DNA from: Streptomyces sp. MUM 178J
GTDB lineage: Bacteria; Actinomycetota; Actinomycetes; Streptomycetales; Streptomycetaceae
Assembly: GCF_022414575.1 (NCBI RefSeq)
Contig: NZ_JADWYQ010000002.1
Span: 216,873 to 280,872, forward strand
Direction: 5' to 3'
DNA length: 64,000 nucleotides
The notes below the pieces were generated by a model, which worked only from the letters and a program-made list of their open reading frames with translations, made no database searches and was not told where the DNA came from. The position numbers and the translations under genes are program-made. Shown in pieces: positions 7,549 through 16,057 of the stretch. Within the stretch, counting starts at the first letter, position 1; each line of letters opens with the position of its first letter.

Positions 7549-8484
7549 ATGGTGGTCTCCCTTGCGCTGCTCTCGCTCGGCACGCTGGTCGCCGTCGTCG
7601 CTCCGCGCCTGCTGGCCAGGGCCGAATGGGCGGAGCGCGAGCCGGTGGTGGCGCTCTGGGTATGGCAGTGCGCCGTGGCCGCCGTACTGCTGTCCTTCGC
7701 CCTGTCGATGACCTTCAGCGCAGCCGCCGCCTGGCAGCTTGTACGGGGCCAGGTCTTCGCCCCCGCCCCGCATGCCGTCGTCGAGGCCTATGCACTGGCC
7801 GCCCATGAGCCGTGGTCCGCGGTGCTGGCGGTCACCCTGGCCTGCGGCGGCCTGTGGACGGCGGCGATGCTGGCGCGGGAGATCCGCCGGGCGCAGCTCC
7901 GGCGCAAGCGGCGGCGTGCGGAGCTGCTGGCGCGCTCGCCGCTGCTGCCGGGGGAGAAGCCGGCCGGGGAGCCGCTGGTCGTGCTGGAGGGCGAGCGCCC
8001 GGACGCCTGGTGGCTTCCGGGCAGCACCCCCCAACTGGTGGTCACCACGGCGGCGTTGCGGCGACTGAAGGGCCGTCAGCTCGACGCGGTGCTGGCGCAC
8101 GAGCAGGGCCACGCACGGGCGCGGCACGACTGGCTGCTGCACTGCTCCGGGGCGCTGGCCGCCGGGTTCCCGCAGGTGCCGGTCTTCGCGGCGTTCCGTG
8201 ACGAGATGCACCGACTGGTGGAGCTGGCCGCCGACGACGTGGCCTCGCGGCGCTTCGGCCGGCTCACGATCGCGCTCGCACTGGTCGAACTCAACGAGGA
8301 CCGGGGCGTGTTCGGGCCGTGCCCGACGCCTGACGGGCAGCTGCCGCAACGGGTGAACCGGCTGCTCTCCCCCGCCCCGCGGCTCACCGCGGGCCGCAGG
8401 CTGAGGCTGACGGCGGCGGCCGCCCTGGCGCCCGTGGCGCCGCTGCTGGTGGCGTTCGCCCCGGGCCTGCGGGCGCTGGGCTAG
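7549..8484 (+). CDS. M56 family membrane metallopeptidase (BlaR1/HtpX-like)
   Basis: A roughly 311-residue membrane protease. N-terminal hydrophobic spans (about residues 1-25, 35-60 and 80-105) precede a zinc-metallopeptidase domain with the HEQGH motif (HExxH) in VLAHEQGHARARHDW; a downstream E-L-A-A-D-D motif may supply the third ligand. A final hydrophobic span lies near the C-terminus. Such proteins usually sit beside a BlaI/CopY repressor, but none is present here. ATG 7549 is preferred; GTG 7540 in the same frame is an alternative. TAGGGT just upstream could be a -10 element. Confidence 0.85.
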   Translation: MVVSLALLSLGTLVAVVAPRLLARAEWAEREPVVALWVWQCAVAAVLLSFALSMTFSAAAAWQLVRGQVFAPAPHAVVEAYALAAHEPWSAVLAVTLACGGLWTAAMLAREIRRAQLRRKRRRAELLARSPLLPGEKPAGEPLVVLEGERPDAWWLPGSTPQLVVTTAALRRLKGRQLDAVLAHEQGHARARHDWLLHCSGALAAGFPQVPVFAAFRDEMHRLVELAADDVASRRFGRLTIALALVELNEDRGVFGPCPTPDGQLPQRVNRLLSPAPRLTAGRRLRLTAAAALAPVAPLLVAFAPGLRALG

Positions 8485-8591
8485 GCCGCGCTTCGGTTTC
8501 CCGAACACGGCCTGGCCACCGGGCCGGCCCTGAACGTCAGACGGCGGAGACCTACGGGTCCAACGCGCTGCCGCTCAGGCATGGCTGCCGC

Positions 8592-9359
8592 TCAGGCGTA
8601 GGGGTCGAACGGGACCCCCGACGGTTTCGCCTCGGCGAGGTTGCCCTCGAAGCTGCCGTCCTTGATCCCGAAGTGCGCGCTGCCGAAGTCGGCGTTGGCC
8701 AGCTTGTCACGCAGACCGGCCGGGTAGCCGTTCCAGCCGACCAGGGCGGGGTACTGCCAGGTGTGCTGATGGTTCTCCGGCGGCTCGTCGTTCGAGTTGG
8801 CGGGCCGGAAGCAGTGAGTGGACAGACCGTCCTTGTGGTAGACGACCTTCGGGTGGGCGCCGTCCCAACGGATCTTGTCGCGGGGGTAGACGTCGAAGTC
8901 CCCGTGGGCCGAGGTGGCGACGTACTTCGCCTCGTCGCCCTGCACCCAGACCACGACGTGCTCCCAGTCGTGCCGGTGCCCGAAGGGGTCCCAGACCGGG
9001 ATGGCCTGGTCCTTCTCGAAGTACGAGGTGTACATGATGGCGCACCAGCCGTTGTTGCACTTGGAGCGCGAGTACCCGTTGGTGTTGACGAGGTCCGATG
9101 CGTCCCGGCAGTTGCCGCTGAGGGACCCGGTGGTCTTCAGACCGCCGTTGACAGAGCCGTCGGGGCCGATGGCGGGCACCGCGTAGCAGCCGTCGGTGTC
9201 GTAGTCGTACCCCGGCTGAAATGTGCGGTCCAGCGTGTCCGCGTTGGCCGGCAGGGCGGGCGGCGGGGCGGCGAAAGCGACGTTCGGGACGGCGAGCACC
9301 AAGGTGAAAGCACCCGCGAGGATCAGCGGAACCTTGCGGATTCGTGCGCTCTTCAGCAC
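8592..9359 (-). CDS. Secreted NPP1 / necrosis- and ethylene-inducing-like protein
   Basis: A 255-residue protein with an N-terminal signal peptide (KSARIRKVPLILAGAFTLVL, then AFA-A cleavage) and the hallmark NLP heptapeptide GHRHDWE, which in characterised NLPs forms the calcium-binding, lipid-interacting site. In plant pathogens these proteins bind glycosyl inositol phosphoryl ceramides and permeabilise eudicot membranes; many bacterial homologues are untested. Four Cys residues in the first half could form disulfides. GTG 9359 is preceded by AGGAGG. It is monocistronic and divergent from the PAP2 gene. Confidence 0.9.
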   Translation of the reverse strand: MLKSARIRKVPLILAGAFTLVLAVPNVAFAAPPPALPANADTLDRTFQPGYDYDTDGCYAVPAIGPDGSVNGGLKTTGSLSGNCRDASDLVNTNGYSRSKCNNGWCAIMYTSYFEKDQAIPVWDPFGHRHDWEHVVVWVQGDEAKYVATSAHGDFDVYPRDKIRWDGAHPKVVYHKDGLSTHCFRPANSNDEPPENHQHTWQYPALVGWNGYPAGLRDKLANADFGSAHFGIKDGSFEGNLAEAKPSGVPFDPYA

Positions 9360-9590
9360 CAAGTCCTCCTGGAAGCCACGGTTTTGGAAACACGTCACTT
9401 TGACGTGTCCACCGCAGCCTCCAGGTGTTCGGGGCAAAGGCCAAGAGGCGGGAGCCGAAAATCCGAAGAAGAGCCCGGTAGGCGTCGGGGTGTCCGCACC
9501 GGGTGCCGCGGACCCGGCCGCCGTCGCCGACTGAATGAACGCCCCCGGCACGGCCCGGTGGGACGGCCCGGCAGCGGGGAGGATTTCCTT

Positions 9591-10310
9591 ATGCACCTGC
9601 TGCATCCGGAGGCCCGCCCCGTCACCGCGGCCACCGCAGTCCGCGGAGCGTATCTCGCGCTGTGCGCCGCCGCCGCGGCCGCGCTGACGGTGCTGGTGGC
9701 CCTCGACTGGGCCCCGCTGCTCTCCTTCGACCGGGCGGTGGCCGGGGAACTGCACCGCTCGGCGGTCGCCGAGCCCGGCTTCACCCGGCTGAACCGGGTG
9801 CTGTCGGACTGGGTGTGGGACCCCTGGACGATGCGAGTGCTCACTCTCGGCGCGGCCGTCTGGCTGTGGGCGCGCCGGGAGCGACTGCTGGCCGTGTGGG
9901 TCGCGGCGGCGAGCGTGCTGGGCACGGGCGTCCAGCACGGCCTGAAGTGGGCGGTCGACCGGGAGCGCCCGCGCTGGGCGGACCCCGTCGACTCGGCCGA
10001 CTACGCCGCCTTCCCCTCCGGTCATGCGATGTCGGCGGCAGTCGCCTGCGGGCTGCTGGCGTGGCTGCTGCGCCGGGAGGGGGTGCGGGGGCGGCCGTGG
10101 GCGTGGTGTGCGGCAGCCGCGGCCGTGTCGGTGGCCGGAGTGGGCTTCACCCGGCTGTATCTGGGCGTGCACTGGCCGTCGGACGTGGTGGGCGGCTGGC
10201 TGCTGGGGGCGCTGATCACCGGGCTCGCCATCGCCTCGTACGCCGGGGCCGGACGCGCCGTGACCCGTTTGCGGCGCATGGGGCCGTCCGGCGAGGATCC
10301 GGGACCATGA
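9591..10310 (+). CDS. PAP2 family phosphatase, membrane-bound
   Basis: A 239-residue integral membrane phosphatase. The three PAP2 motifs are intact: KWAVDRERP, PSGHAMS and TRLYLGVHWPSD. Hydrophobic spans lie around residues 17-42, 85-115 and 150-220. Likely substrates are lipid phosphates or undecaprenyl pyrophosphate, acting on the outer face of the membrane. ATG 9591 follows GGGGAGGA. Its stop overlaps the start of the HAD gene (ATGA), indicating translational coupling. Confidence 0.9.
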   Translation: MHLLHPEARPVTAATAVRGAYLALCAAAAAALTVLVALDWAPLLSFDRAVAGELHRSAVAEPGFTRLNRVLSDWVWDPWTMRVLTLGAAVWLWARRERLLAVWVAAASVLGTGVQHGLKWAVDRERPRWADPVDSADYAAFPSGHAMSAAVACGLLAWLLRREGVRGRPWAWCAAAAAVSVAGVGFTRLYLGVHWPSDVVGGWLLGALITGLAIASYAGAGRAVTRLRRMGPSGEDPGP

Positions 10311-11056
10311 CGGTCAAGGAAGCAGTGACGATCAAGGGTGTGCTCTTCGACTTCTCCGGAACGCTGTTCCGCATCGAGTCGACGTCCGACTGGCTGCGCG
10401 CGGTCCTCGACGCCCGCGGGGAGCGGCTGGCCGAGGCGGAACTGGCCCGGTGCGCCGAGGGGCTCGAGGCTGCGGGGGCGCTGCCCGGCGGCTCGTTTCC
10501 GCAGCGGATGCCCGATGAGCTGTCCGAGCTGTGGCGCACACGCGACATCAGCGGGGAGCACCACCGGGCGGCGTACACGGGACTCGCCCGCCAGGTGGGG
10601 CTGCCCGACGAGGGGCTGTACGACGCCCTATACGACCGGCATATGACGCCGGACGCCTGGAGTCCCTATCCGGACGCGGCCGAGGTGCTCGGAGCGCTGC
10701 GCGACCATGGGCTCGCGGTAGCCGTCGTCAGCAACATCGGCTGGGATCTGCGGCCGGTCTTCCGTGCCCATGGACTGGATCCGCTGGTGGACGCCTATGT
10801 CCTCTCCTATGAGCACGGTGTCCAGAAACCGGACGCCCGGCTGTTCCGCACGGCCTGCGAGGCAATCGGCCTGGACCCGCGCGAGGTGCTGATGGTCGGC
10901 GACGACCAGAGGGCGGACGGCGGGGCCGTCAGGCTGGGCAGCGCCGTGCACTTCGTGGACCATCTGCCGGTCCACCAGCGGCCCGAGGGCCTGCTCCCGG
11001 TGCTGGACCGCGCCGGGATCACCCGCCCGTCGGCCGGTCCGGCAGCGGCCCGCTGA
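10307..11056 (+). CDS. HAD family hydrolase
   Basis: A 249-residue haloacid dehalogenase-superfamily phosphatase. Motif I is altered: it reads DFSGTL where DxDGTL is usual, so the second Asp (normally the general acid/base) is replaced by Ser. Motif II (VVSNIG), motif III (QKPDARLF) and motif IV (VGDDQRADGGA) are recognisable. The Ser substitution suggests altered or reduced phosphatase activity, or a dehalogenase-like role. It overlaps the PAP2 stop by 4 bp and is followed by a hairpin. Confidence 0.85.
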   Translation: MTVKEAVTIKGVLFDFSGTLFRIESTSDWLRAVLDARGERLAEAELARCAEGLEAAGALPGGSFPQRMPDELSELWRTRDISGEHHRAAYTGLARQVGLPDEGLYDALYDRHMTPDAWSPYPDAAEVLGALRDHGLAVAVVSNIGWDLRPVFRAHGLDPLVDAYVLSYEHGVQKPDARLFRTACEAIGLDPREVLMVGDDQRADGGAVRLGSAVHFVDHLPVHQRPEGLLPVLDRAGITRPSAGPAAAR

Positions 11057-11109
11057 GCACCGGACACCGCAGACCGGACGGTCAGAGAGAGAATGAAGGC
11101 GCGGCAAAA

Positions 11110-11152
11110 CCGCCCGAACCGGACGATCCCCCGCGTCGCCCGGTTCGGGCGG
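11110..11152. terminator. Hairpin terminator after PAP2-HAD operon
   Basis: Perfect 13-base arms (11110-11122 and 11140-11152; CCGCCCGAACCGG and its complement) enclose a 17-base loop. The structure lies between the HAD stop and the TetR promoter. Confidence 0.85.
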
Positions 11153-11201
11153 CATCCCCGCTGACCAGGCCCTGGCACCGGCACAGCGGGGCCACGCTGA
11201 G

Positions 11202-11219
11202 TATATTGGCTCGGAGCCA
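11202..11219 (+). promoter_or_regulatory. TetR promoter with palindromic operator
   Basis: TATATT (11202-11207) resembles a -10 element. It abuts the perfect palindrome TGGCTC-G-GAGCCA (11207-11219), 20 bp before the TetR start. This placement suits autorepression by the TetR protein. Confidence 0.6.
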
Positions 11220-11238
11220 GTCAACGCAGGAGTCAAGC

Positions 11239-11874
11239 ATGTCCCCGCGGAGCCCATCGGTCAATGAAGAGCTCCGCCGTCGTTCCCGAGAGCGTCTGCT
11301 CCAGGCGACGGTCGATCTGGTGGGCGAGCGCGGCTACGAGGCGACGACGCTGGGCGACATCGCCGACCGGGCGGGCGCGGCACGCGGGCTTGTGTCGTAC
11401 TACTTCCCCGGCAAGCGCCAGCTGCTGCAGTCGGCGGTGCACCGGCTGATGCATCTGACCCTCGAGGCGGCGCTGGAGCGGGAACCGCGGCCCGAGGACG
11501 GCCGAGAAGGGCTGGCGCGTGCCATCGACGCGATCCTGGGGCTCGCCGTCGACCGTCCGCTGCTGATGCGCACCCATATGTCGGGGGTGCTCCAGGCAGC
11601 GGGCTTCGTCCAGTGCCCTGAGCAGCAGCGGCTGGCGTTCCTGCTGCGGGACACCGTCGAGCGGTACGGCTCACGGGACGTCGAAGCGGACTATCCGATG
11701 CTGCGCGCCCTGCTCATGGGTGCGGTGTTCGCGGTGCTGCTCCCGGGCGCGCCGATGCCCCGGGAGCGGCTGCGCGCAGAACTCTTCCAGCGGTACGGGC
11801 TGGACTGGGAGCTAGGCGTCCCGCCGGGCGAGAGGCCGCCCGGCGGAACGGCGCCGGAGATGCTGCACGGCTGA
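11239..11874 (+). CDS. TetR/AcrR family transcriptional regulator
   Basis: A 211-residue repressor-type protein. The N-terminal helix-turn-helix (about residues 15-60) reads RERLLQATVDLVGERGYEAT, then LGDIADRAGAARGLVSYYFP, typical of TetR. The C-terminal ligand domain is helical and hydrophobic. ATG 11239 follows GCAGGAG; ATG 11206 would start upstream of the operator-like palindrome and is less likely. No obvious target operon adjoins it except itself. The effector is unknown. Confidence 0.88.
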   Translation: MSPRSPSVNEELRRRSRERLLQATVDLVGERGYEATTLGDIADRAGAARGLVSYYFPGKRQLLQSAVHRLMHLTLEAALEREPRPEDGREGLARAIDAILGLAVDRPLLMRTHMSGVLQAAGFVQCPEQQRLAFLLRDTVERYGSRDVEADYPMLRALLMGAVFAVLLPGAPMPRERLRAELFQRYGLDWELGVPPGERPPGGTAPEMLHG

Positions 11875-11994
11875 GCACGGCTGAGCACGGCTTCGCTCCG
11901 CCGCAGCAGATGCCGCCCCGGCGCGGCCCGGGCCCCGGTCAACGGTCTTCACCACGACCCCTGTCGGCCCCGGGAACGGCCCCGGCAAACGGCC

Positions 11995-13515
11995 TCAGCC
12001 CCGGAAGGGGAAGAAGTCGCGGAAGTAGTCGGGCTGGGTCTGGACGTTCAGCTCGTCCATCCGCAGCCGCTTCGCCCAGTCCGTGCGCCGGTCGTCGATC
12101 CGCAGCACATCGAGGCCCTTGGCGATGTCGTTCGAGTAGACATGGCCGTTGTAGTAGTACGCCGACCACGATCCGCCGCCGCGCAGGGTGTCCGCGCTGA
12201 GCGGGCCGCGTTCGAAGTAGGCGATCTCCCTTGGGCGCCGGGAGTCGGTGAACTCCCATACCGAGACGCCGCCCTGGTACCAGGCCTGGACCATGATGTC
12301 GCGGCCCGGGACGGGGATCAGCGAGCCGTTGTGGGCCACGCAGTTCTCGGTGTCGGCCTGATGCCGGGGGATCTTGAAGTAGCTGCGGAAGACCAGTTTG
12401 CGCTTGGCGCCCCTGCCGACGATGTCGTAGACGCCGTCCGCGCCGCGGTCCGGCCCGACCTCGGCGTTGCAGGTGGCCGCCCCGCCGCCGCCCAGCTCAT
12501 CGGTGAAGACGACCTTGTCCGCCCGCTGGTTGAAGGTGGCGGAGTGCCAGAAGGCGAAGTTGACGTTGTCCTGGACGCGGTCGATGACCCGAGGGCGTTC
12601 CGGGTTCCTGATGTCGAACAGGATGCCGTCGCCCATGCACGCGCCGGCGGCCAGGTCCTTGGCGGGCAGCACGGTGATGTCATGGCAGCCGGTGGTCTTG
12701 GCGACTCCGGGGTTGGCCGGCCCGCCGGGGTTGCCCCCGCCGTCCGGGCCGTCGCCGGGGAACAGCACCGGGAAGGCTGCCACCCGGGCCCGCTCGGGCG
12801 CCGCGCGGGGCACCTTGATCACTGAGATCCCGTCGTGCGGCGGCTGGCAGTCGGGGAAGGCGGCGTTGGGCGAGTACGAGGAGACGTACACGTAGACGTT
12901 GCGCCGCTCGGGCACCAGGGTGTGGGTGTGCGAGCCGCAGGCGGTCTCGACCGACGCGACATAGCGGGGGCTGCGCTTGTCGCTGATGTCGAAGATCTTG
13001 ACACCCTCCCAGGACGACTTCTCCGTCGCGGGCTGGGTGGTGCTGCTGCAGGAGTCGTCGCTGCGCGAGGAGTCGGTGGACAGGAAGAGCAGGTCGCCGG
13101 AGACGGAGACGTCGTTCTGCGAACCGGGGCACAGGACCTGTGCGACGGTCCTGGGAGACGCCGGGTCGCCGATGTCGAAGATCCGGAAGCCGTCGTAGTT
13201 GCCGGCGTAGGCGTATCGGCCCTGGAAGGCGAGGTCCGAGTTGGTTCCCTTCAGCGCGTCCTTCGGGATGGTGGCCAGGTGCTCGATGTTGTCGCTGTGG
13301 ACCACCTCGTCCACATCGGGGATGTCCCCCGCGGCGATGGCGGCGCGGGTGTCGGCCGCCTGCCGCGCGGTGACGTCCTGCCGGACGGGTGAGTCCCCGG
13401 GGTCGGGGACGGCGGCCGCGGGTCCGGCCGTCAGCAGGGCGGCGAGCAGGCCGGCGGCGGCTGTCGCCACGCCCAGTCGTCTGCGCCGTACGCGGGTGGT
13501 GTGCAACGGGGTCAC
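11995..13515 (-). CDS. Secreted LVIVD-repeat beta-propeller protein
   Basis: A 506-residue protein with a basic, Ala-rich Sec/Tat-like signal peptide (RVRRRRLGVATAAAGLLAAL) followed by repeats of the LVIVD type: FRIFDIGDPASPRTVAQV, VKIFDISDKRSPRYVASV, ILFDIRNPERPRVIDRV and VSVWEFTDSRRPREIAYF. Such proteins form extracellular beta-propellers of unknown function. GTG 13515 follows GGGAGGAC. It is divergent from the DUF305 lipoprotein gene. Confidence 0.85.
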   Translation of the reverse strand: MTPLHTTRVRRRRLGVATAAAGLLAALLTAGPAAAVPDPGDSPVRQDVTARQAADTRAAIAAGDIPDVDEVVHSDNIEHLATIPKDALKGTNSDLAFQGRYAYAGNYDGFRIFDIGDPASPRTVAQVLCPGSQNDVSVSGDLLFLSTDSSRSDDSCSSTTQPATEKSSWEGVKIFDISDKRSPRYVASVETACGSHTHTLVPERRNVYVYVSSYSPNAAFPDCQPPHDGISVIKVPRAAPERARVAAFPVLFPGDGPDGGGNPGGPANPGVAKTTGCHDITVLPAKDLAAGACMGDGILFDIRNPERPRVIDRVQDNVNFAFWHSATFNQRADKVVFTDELGGGGAATCNAEVGPDRGADGVYDIVGRGAKRKLVFRSYFKIPRHQADTENCVAHNGSLIPVPGRDIMVQAWYQGGVSVWEFTDSRRPREIAYFERGPLSADTLRGGGSWSAYYYNGHVYSNDIAKGLDVLRIDDRRTDWAKRLRMDELNVQTQPDYFRDFFPFRG

Positions 13516-13690
13516 TGCGTCCTCCCTCGGTCCGTTCGCGGTGGAACGGTTCACGGACCCCGGCAGTATCGTCCCTTGCATGGACATATCAACAGTGGGC
13601 ATTGGAGACGACGTGAGGGCGACCTGACCGCGGCCGCCCGCAGGCGCGCAGCACGACCCCCAACCACCACAAGTGCCACAGGAGGTCCGC

Positions 13691-14410
13691 GTGTTGAACC
13701 GTCGCAGCGTGAAACGTCGCAGTATGAACCGTCGCAGTATGACCGGATCCCGCCCCCGCCTCGTCCGGCTCACGCCGCCCGCGGCCGCAGCGGCGCTCGC
13801 GGCGGCCCTGCTCGCCCTCACCGCCTGCGATGCGCAACCGAGCGTTCCCGCGGAGGCCAAGGGGGCTGCGGGCCCGCCCGTGGTGGCGCCGGGCAAACCC
13901 GGCGAGCCGGCCAGGACGCTGTCCCCCGAGGAGGCCGCGAAGGCCACCCCGGACGACAGTCCCAATGCGGCGGACTTCAGCTATGCGCGCATGATGATCA
14001 TCCACCATGCCCAGGCGCTGACGATGACCGGCCTGGTTCCCGACCGTGCGACGTCTCCACAGGTCAAGAAGGTGGCGGAGCGGATCGCCGCCGCCCAGAA
14101 GCCGGAGATCGGCGCGATGGAGGCCTGGCTCGAAAACAACGGCGGGGACCGGCGGCAGGACACCGGGCGCGGCCACGACCACGGTCTGATGCCCGGCATG
14201 GCGACCCAGGCGCAGCTGGAGCAGTTGCGCGCGGCACGCGGCACGGTGTTCGACGAGCTGTTCCTGAAGCTGATGATCACTCATCACCAGGGCGCGGTCA
14301 CCATGGCAGCCGAGGTTCTCTCGGAGGGGAACAACGTGCTGATCGAGGAGATGGCGGCCGATGTGATCGCCCAGCAGACCAGCGAGATCAACCGGATGCG
14401 CGCCATGTGA
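13691..14410 (+). CDS. DUF305 domain lipoprotein
   Basis: A 239-residue protein with a long basic N-terminus, a hydrophobic signal (AAAAALAAALLALTAC) and lipobox LTAC for lipid attachment. The mature part is a DUF305 ferritin-like four-helix domain with paired MMIIHHAQAL and MITHHQGAV motifs, plus a GHDHGLMPGM insert that could bind metal. GTG 13691 follows CAGGAGG; in-frame GTG and ATG codons inside a 15-bp repeat (13697-13741) offer alternative starts. DUF305 genes often accompany copper or metal genes; the function is not established. Confidence 0.85.
   Translation: MLNRRSVKRRSMNRRSMTGSRPRLVRLTPPAAAAALAAALLALTACDAQPSVPAEAKGAAGPPVVAPGKPGEPARTLSPEEAAKATPDDSPNAADFSYARMMIIHHAQALTMTGLVPDRATSPQVKKVAERIAAAQKPEIGAMEAWLENNGGDRRQDTGRGHDHGLMPGMATQAQLEQLRAARGTVFDELFLKLMITHHQGAVTMAAEVLSEGNNVLIEEMAADVIAQQTSEINRMRAM
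13697..13741 (+). repeat. Three 15-bp tandem repeats containing start codons
   Basis: AA(C/A)CGTCGCAG(C/T)(G/A)TG is repeated three times in frame at the 5' end of the DUF305 gene. It encodes NRRSV, KRRSM and NRRSM. Each unit ends in a potential start codon (GTG, ATG, ATG). Confidence 0.85.
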
Positions 14411-14511
14411 CGACTCGGCGGGCGGCGGCGCGCCGGGCGGAGGGGGACACTCCCCAGCGCCGTCTGGCGGTGCCATGCTGGAAACCCCACCCCGTGGGAA
14501 GGAGCGCACCC

Positions 14512-15885
14512 GTGCTTCGCGTCGCCGTCGTCGGATCGGGCCCCAGCGGGGTCTACACCGCCCAGTCCCTGGTACAGCAGTCGGCGGTTCCGGATGTGTG
14601 CGTCCATGTGCTGGACCGGCTGCCGTGCCCGTACGGCCTGGTGCGGTACGGAGTCGCGCCCGACCACGAGAAGATCAAGTCACTGCAGAACAATCTCCGG
14701 ACCGTGCTGGAGCACGACCGGATCGACTTCGTCGGCAATGTCGAGGTCGGCGCCGACGGGCTCGGCCCCGAGCGGCTTCTGGAGCTCTACCACGCGGTCG
14801 TGTACTGCGTCGGGGCGGCTCGGGACCGGCGGCTCGGCGTACCGGGCGAAGACCTGCCCGGAAGCCATTCGGCCACCGACTTCGTCTCCTGGTACAGCGC
14901 GCACCCGGACGCGGCGGGCGGCGCCTTCGGCCTGGACGTGCGGTCGGCCGTGGTGATCGGTGTGGGCAATGTGGCGGTCGACGTGGCACGTGTCCTGGCG
15001 CGTCAGGCGGGAGAGCTCCAGGACACGGACATGCCGCACGCGGCACTGGGCGCGCTGGCGGGCAGCCGGGTGCGCGAGGTGCACATGGTGGGCAGACGGG
15101 GCCCCTCACAGGCGAAGTTCACCACCAAGGAGCTGCGGGAGCTGGGCGCGCTGCCCTCGGCCGCGGTGGCGGTCGACCCGGCGGAGCTGGAGCTCGATCC
15201 CGCGTACGCCGATCCGGCCGGAGCGGCCTTTGCCGCCCTCCCGGCGGTGAACCGGCGCAACCTCGGCGTCGTACGGGGCTGGGCGGAGGCGGAGGACACA
15301 CGGCGGGCGGAGCCCGGGCGGGACCGCCGGATAAGGCTGCGGTTCTTCCTGCGCCCGGTCGAGCTGCTGGAAGGGGAAGGACGGGTCAGGGCCGTACGGT
15401 TCGAGCGCACCGTGCCTGACGGGTCGGGAGGGGTGCGCGGTACGGGCGCGTACGAGGAGATCGAGGCGCAGCTGGTGCTGCGGGCGGTGGGATACCGGGG
15501 GGCGCCGCTGCCCGGGCTGCCGTTCGACGAGCGGCGCGGCACGGTGCCGCACGGGGCCGGACGGGTGCTGCGGGACGGGACGCCGTCGCCCGGTGAGTAT
15601 GTGGCCGGGTGGATCAAGCGCGGGCCGACGGGCGTGATCGGCACCAACCGGCCGTGTGCGAAGGAGACCGCGGCGTCGCTGCTCGCGGATGCGCCGGAGC
15701 TGGCGCGGCGGGCGGTGGCGGACGATCCGCTGGCCCGGCTGCGGGAGTGGGGCCGCCGTCCGGTGCTGTGGCCGGGCTGGCTCGCGATCGAGTCGGCGGA
15801 GGCGGCACTCGGGGCGTCCTTGGGCCGGCATATCGTCAAGATCCCCGACTGGCCGGGGCTGTTGCAGGCGGCGACGCCGCGCTGA
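14512..15885 (+). CDS. Ferredoxin/flavodoxin-NADP reductase, FprA/adrenodoxin-reductase type
   Basis: A 457-residue FAD- and NADPH-binding flavoprotein of the adrenodoxin-reductase type (mycobacterial FprA-like), passing electrons from NADPH to ferredoxins or P450s. The FAD-binding GSGPSGVYTA lies at the N-terminus, followed by PCPYGLVRYGVAPDH typical of this subfamily. The NADP site is GVGNVAVDVARVL and the late FAD contact is GWIKRGPTGVIGTNR. GTG 14512 follows GAAGGAG. No ferredoxin or P450 gene is next to it. Confidence 0.92.
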   Translation: MLRVAVVGSGPSGVYTAQSLVQQSAVPDVCVHVLDRLPCPYGLVRYGVAPDHEKIKSLQNNLRTVLEHDRIDFVGNVEVGADGLGPERLLELYHAVVYCVGAARDRRLGVPGEDLPGSHSATDFVSWYSAHPDAAGGAFGLDVRSAVVIGVGNVAVDVARVLARQAGELQDTDMPHAALGALAGSRVREVHMVGRRGPSQAKFTTKELRELGALPSAAVAVDPAELELDPAYADPAGAAFAALPAVNRRNLGVVRGWAEAEDTRRAEPGRDRRIRLRFFLRPVELLEGEGRVRAVRFERTVPDGSGGVRGTGAYEEIEAQLVLRAVGYRGAPLPGLPFDERRGTVPHGAGRVLRDGTPSPGEYVAGWIKRGPTGVIGTNRPCAKETAASLLADAPELARRAVADDPLARLREWGRRPVLWPGWLAIESAEAALGASLGRHIVKIPDWPGLLQAATPR

Positions 15886-16057
15886 GCGGCGCACCGTACG
15901 AGCCGCCCCACTCGCGGCGCGGCCGCTTCCCCCGTTGCCGCGCCAGCCCTCGCCCCGTCTGCTGTCGGGGCCGTCCCGACCCCCGTCCACCGCCCCGGGC
16001 CCGTACGCAGCCCGGGCCCTGTCCGCCGCCCCGGGCCCATTCGCATCGCGGAGCCGG

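Noticed and set aside
13501..14511. Long plus-strand open reading through DUF305 into the ferredoxin reductase frame
   Set aside because: The part before 14512 is a shadow of the DUF305 gene, which has the clear lipobox and HH motifs in its own frame.
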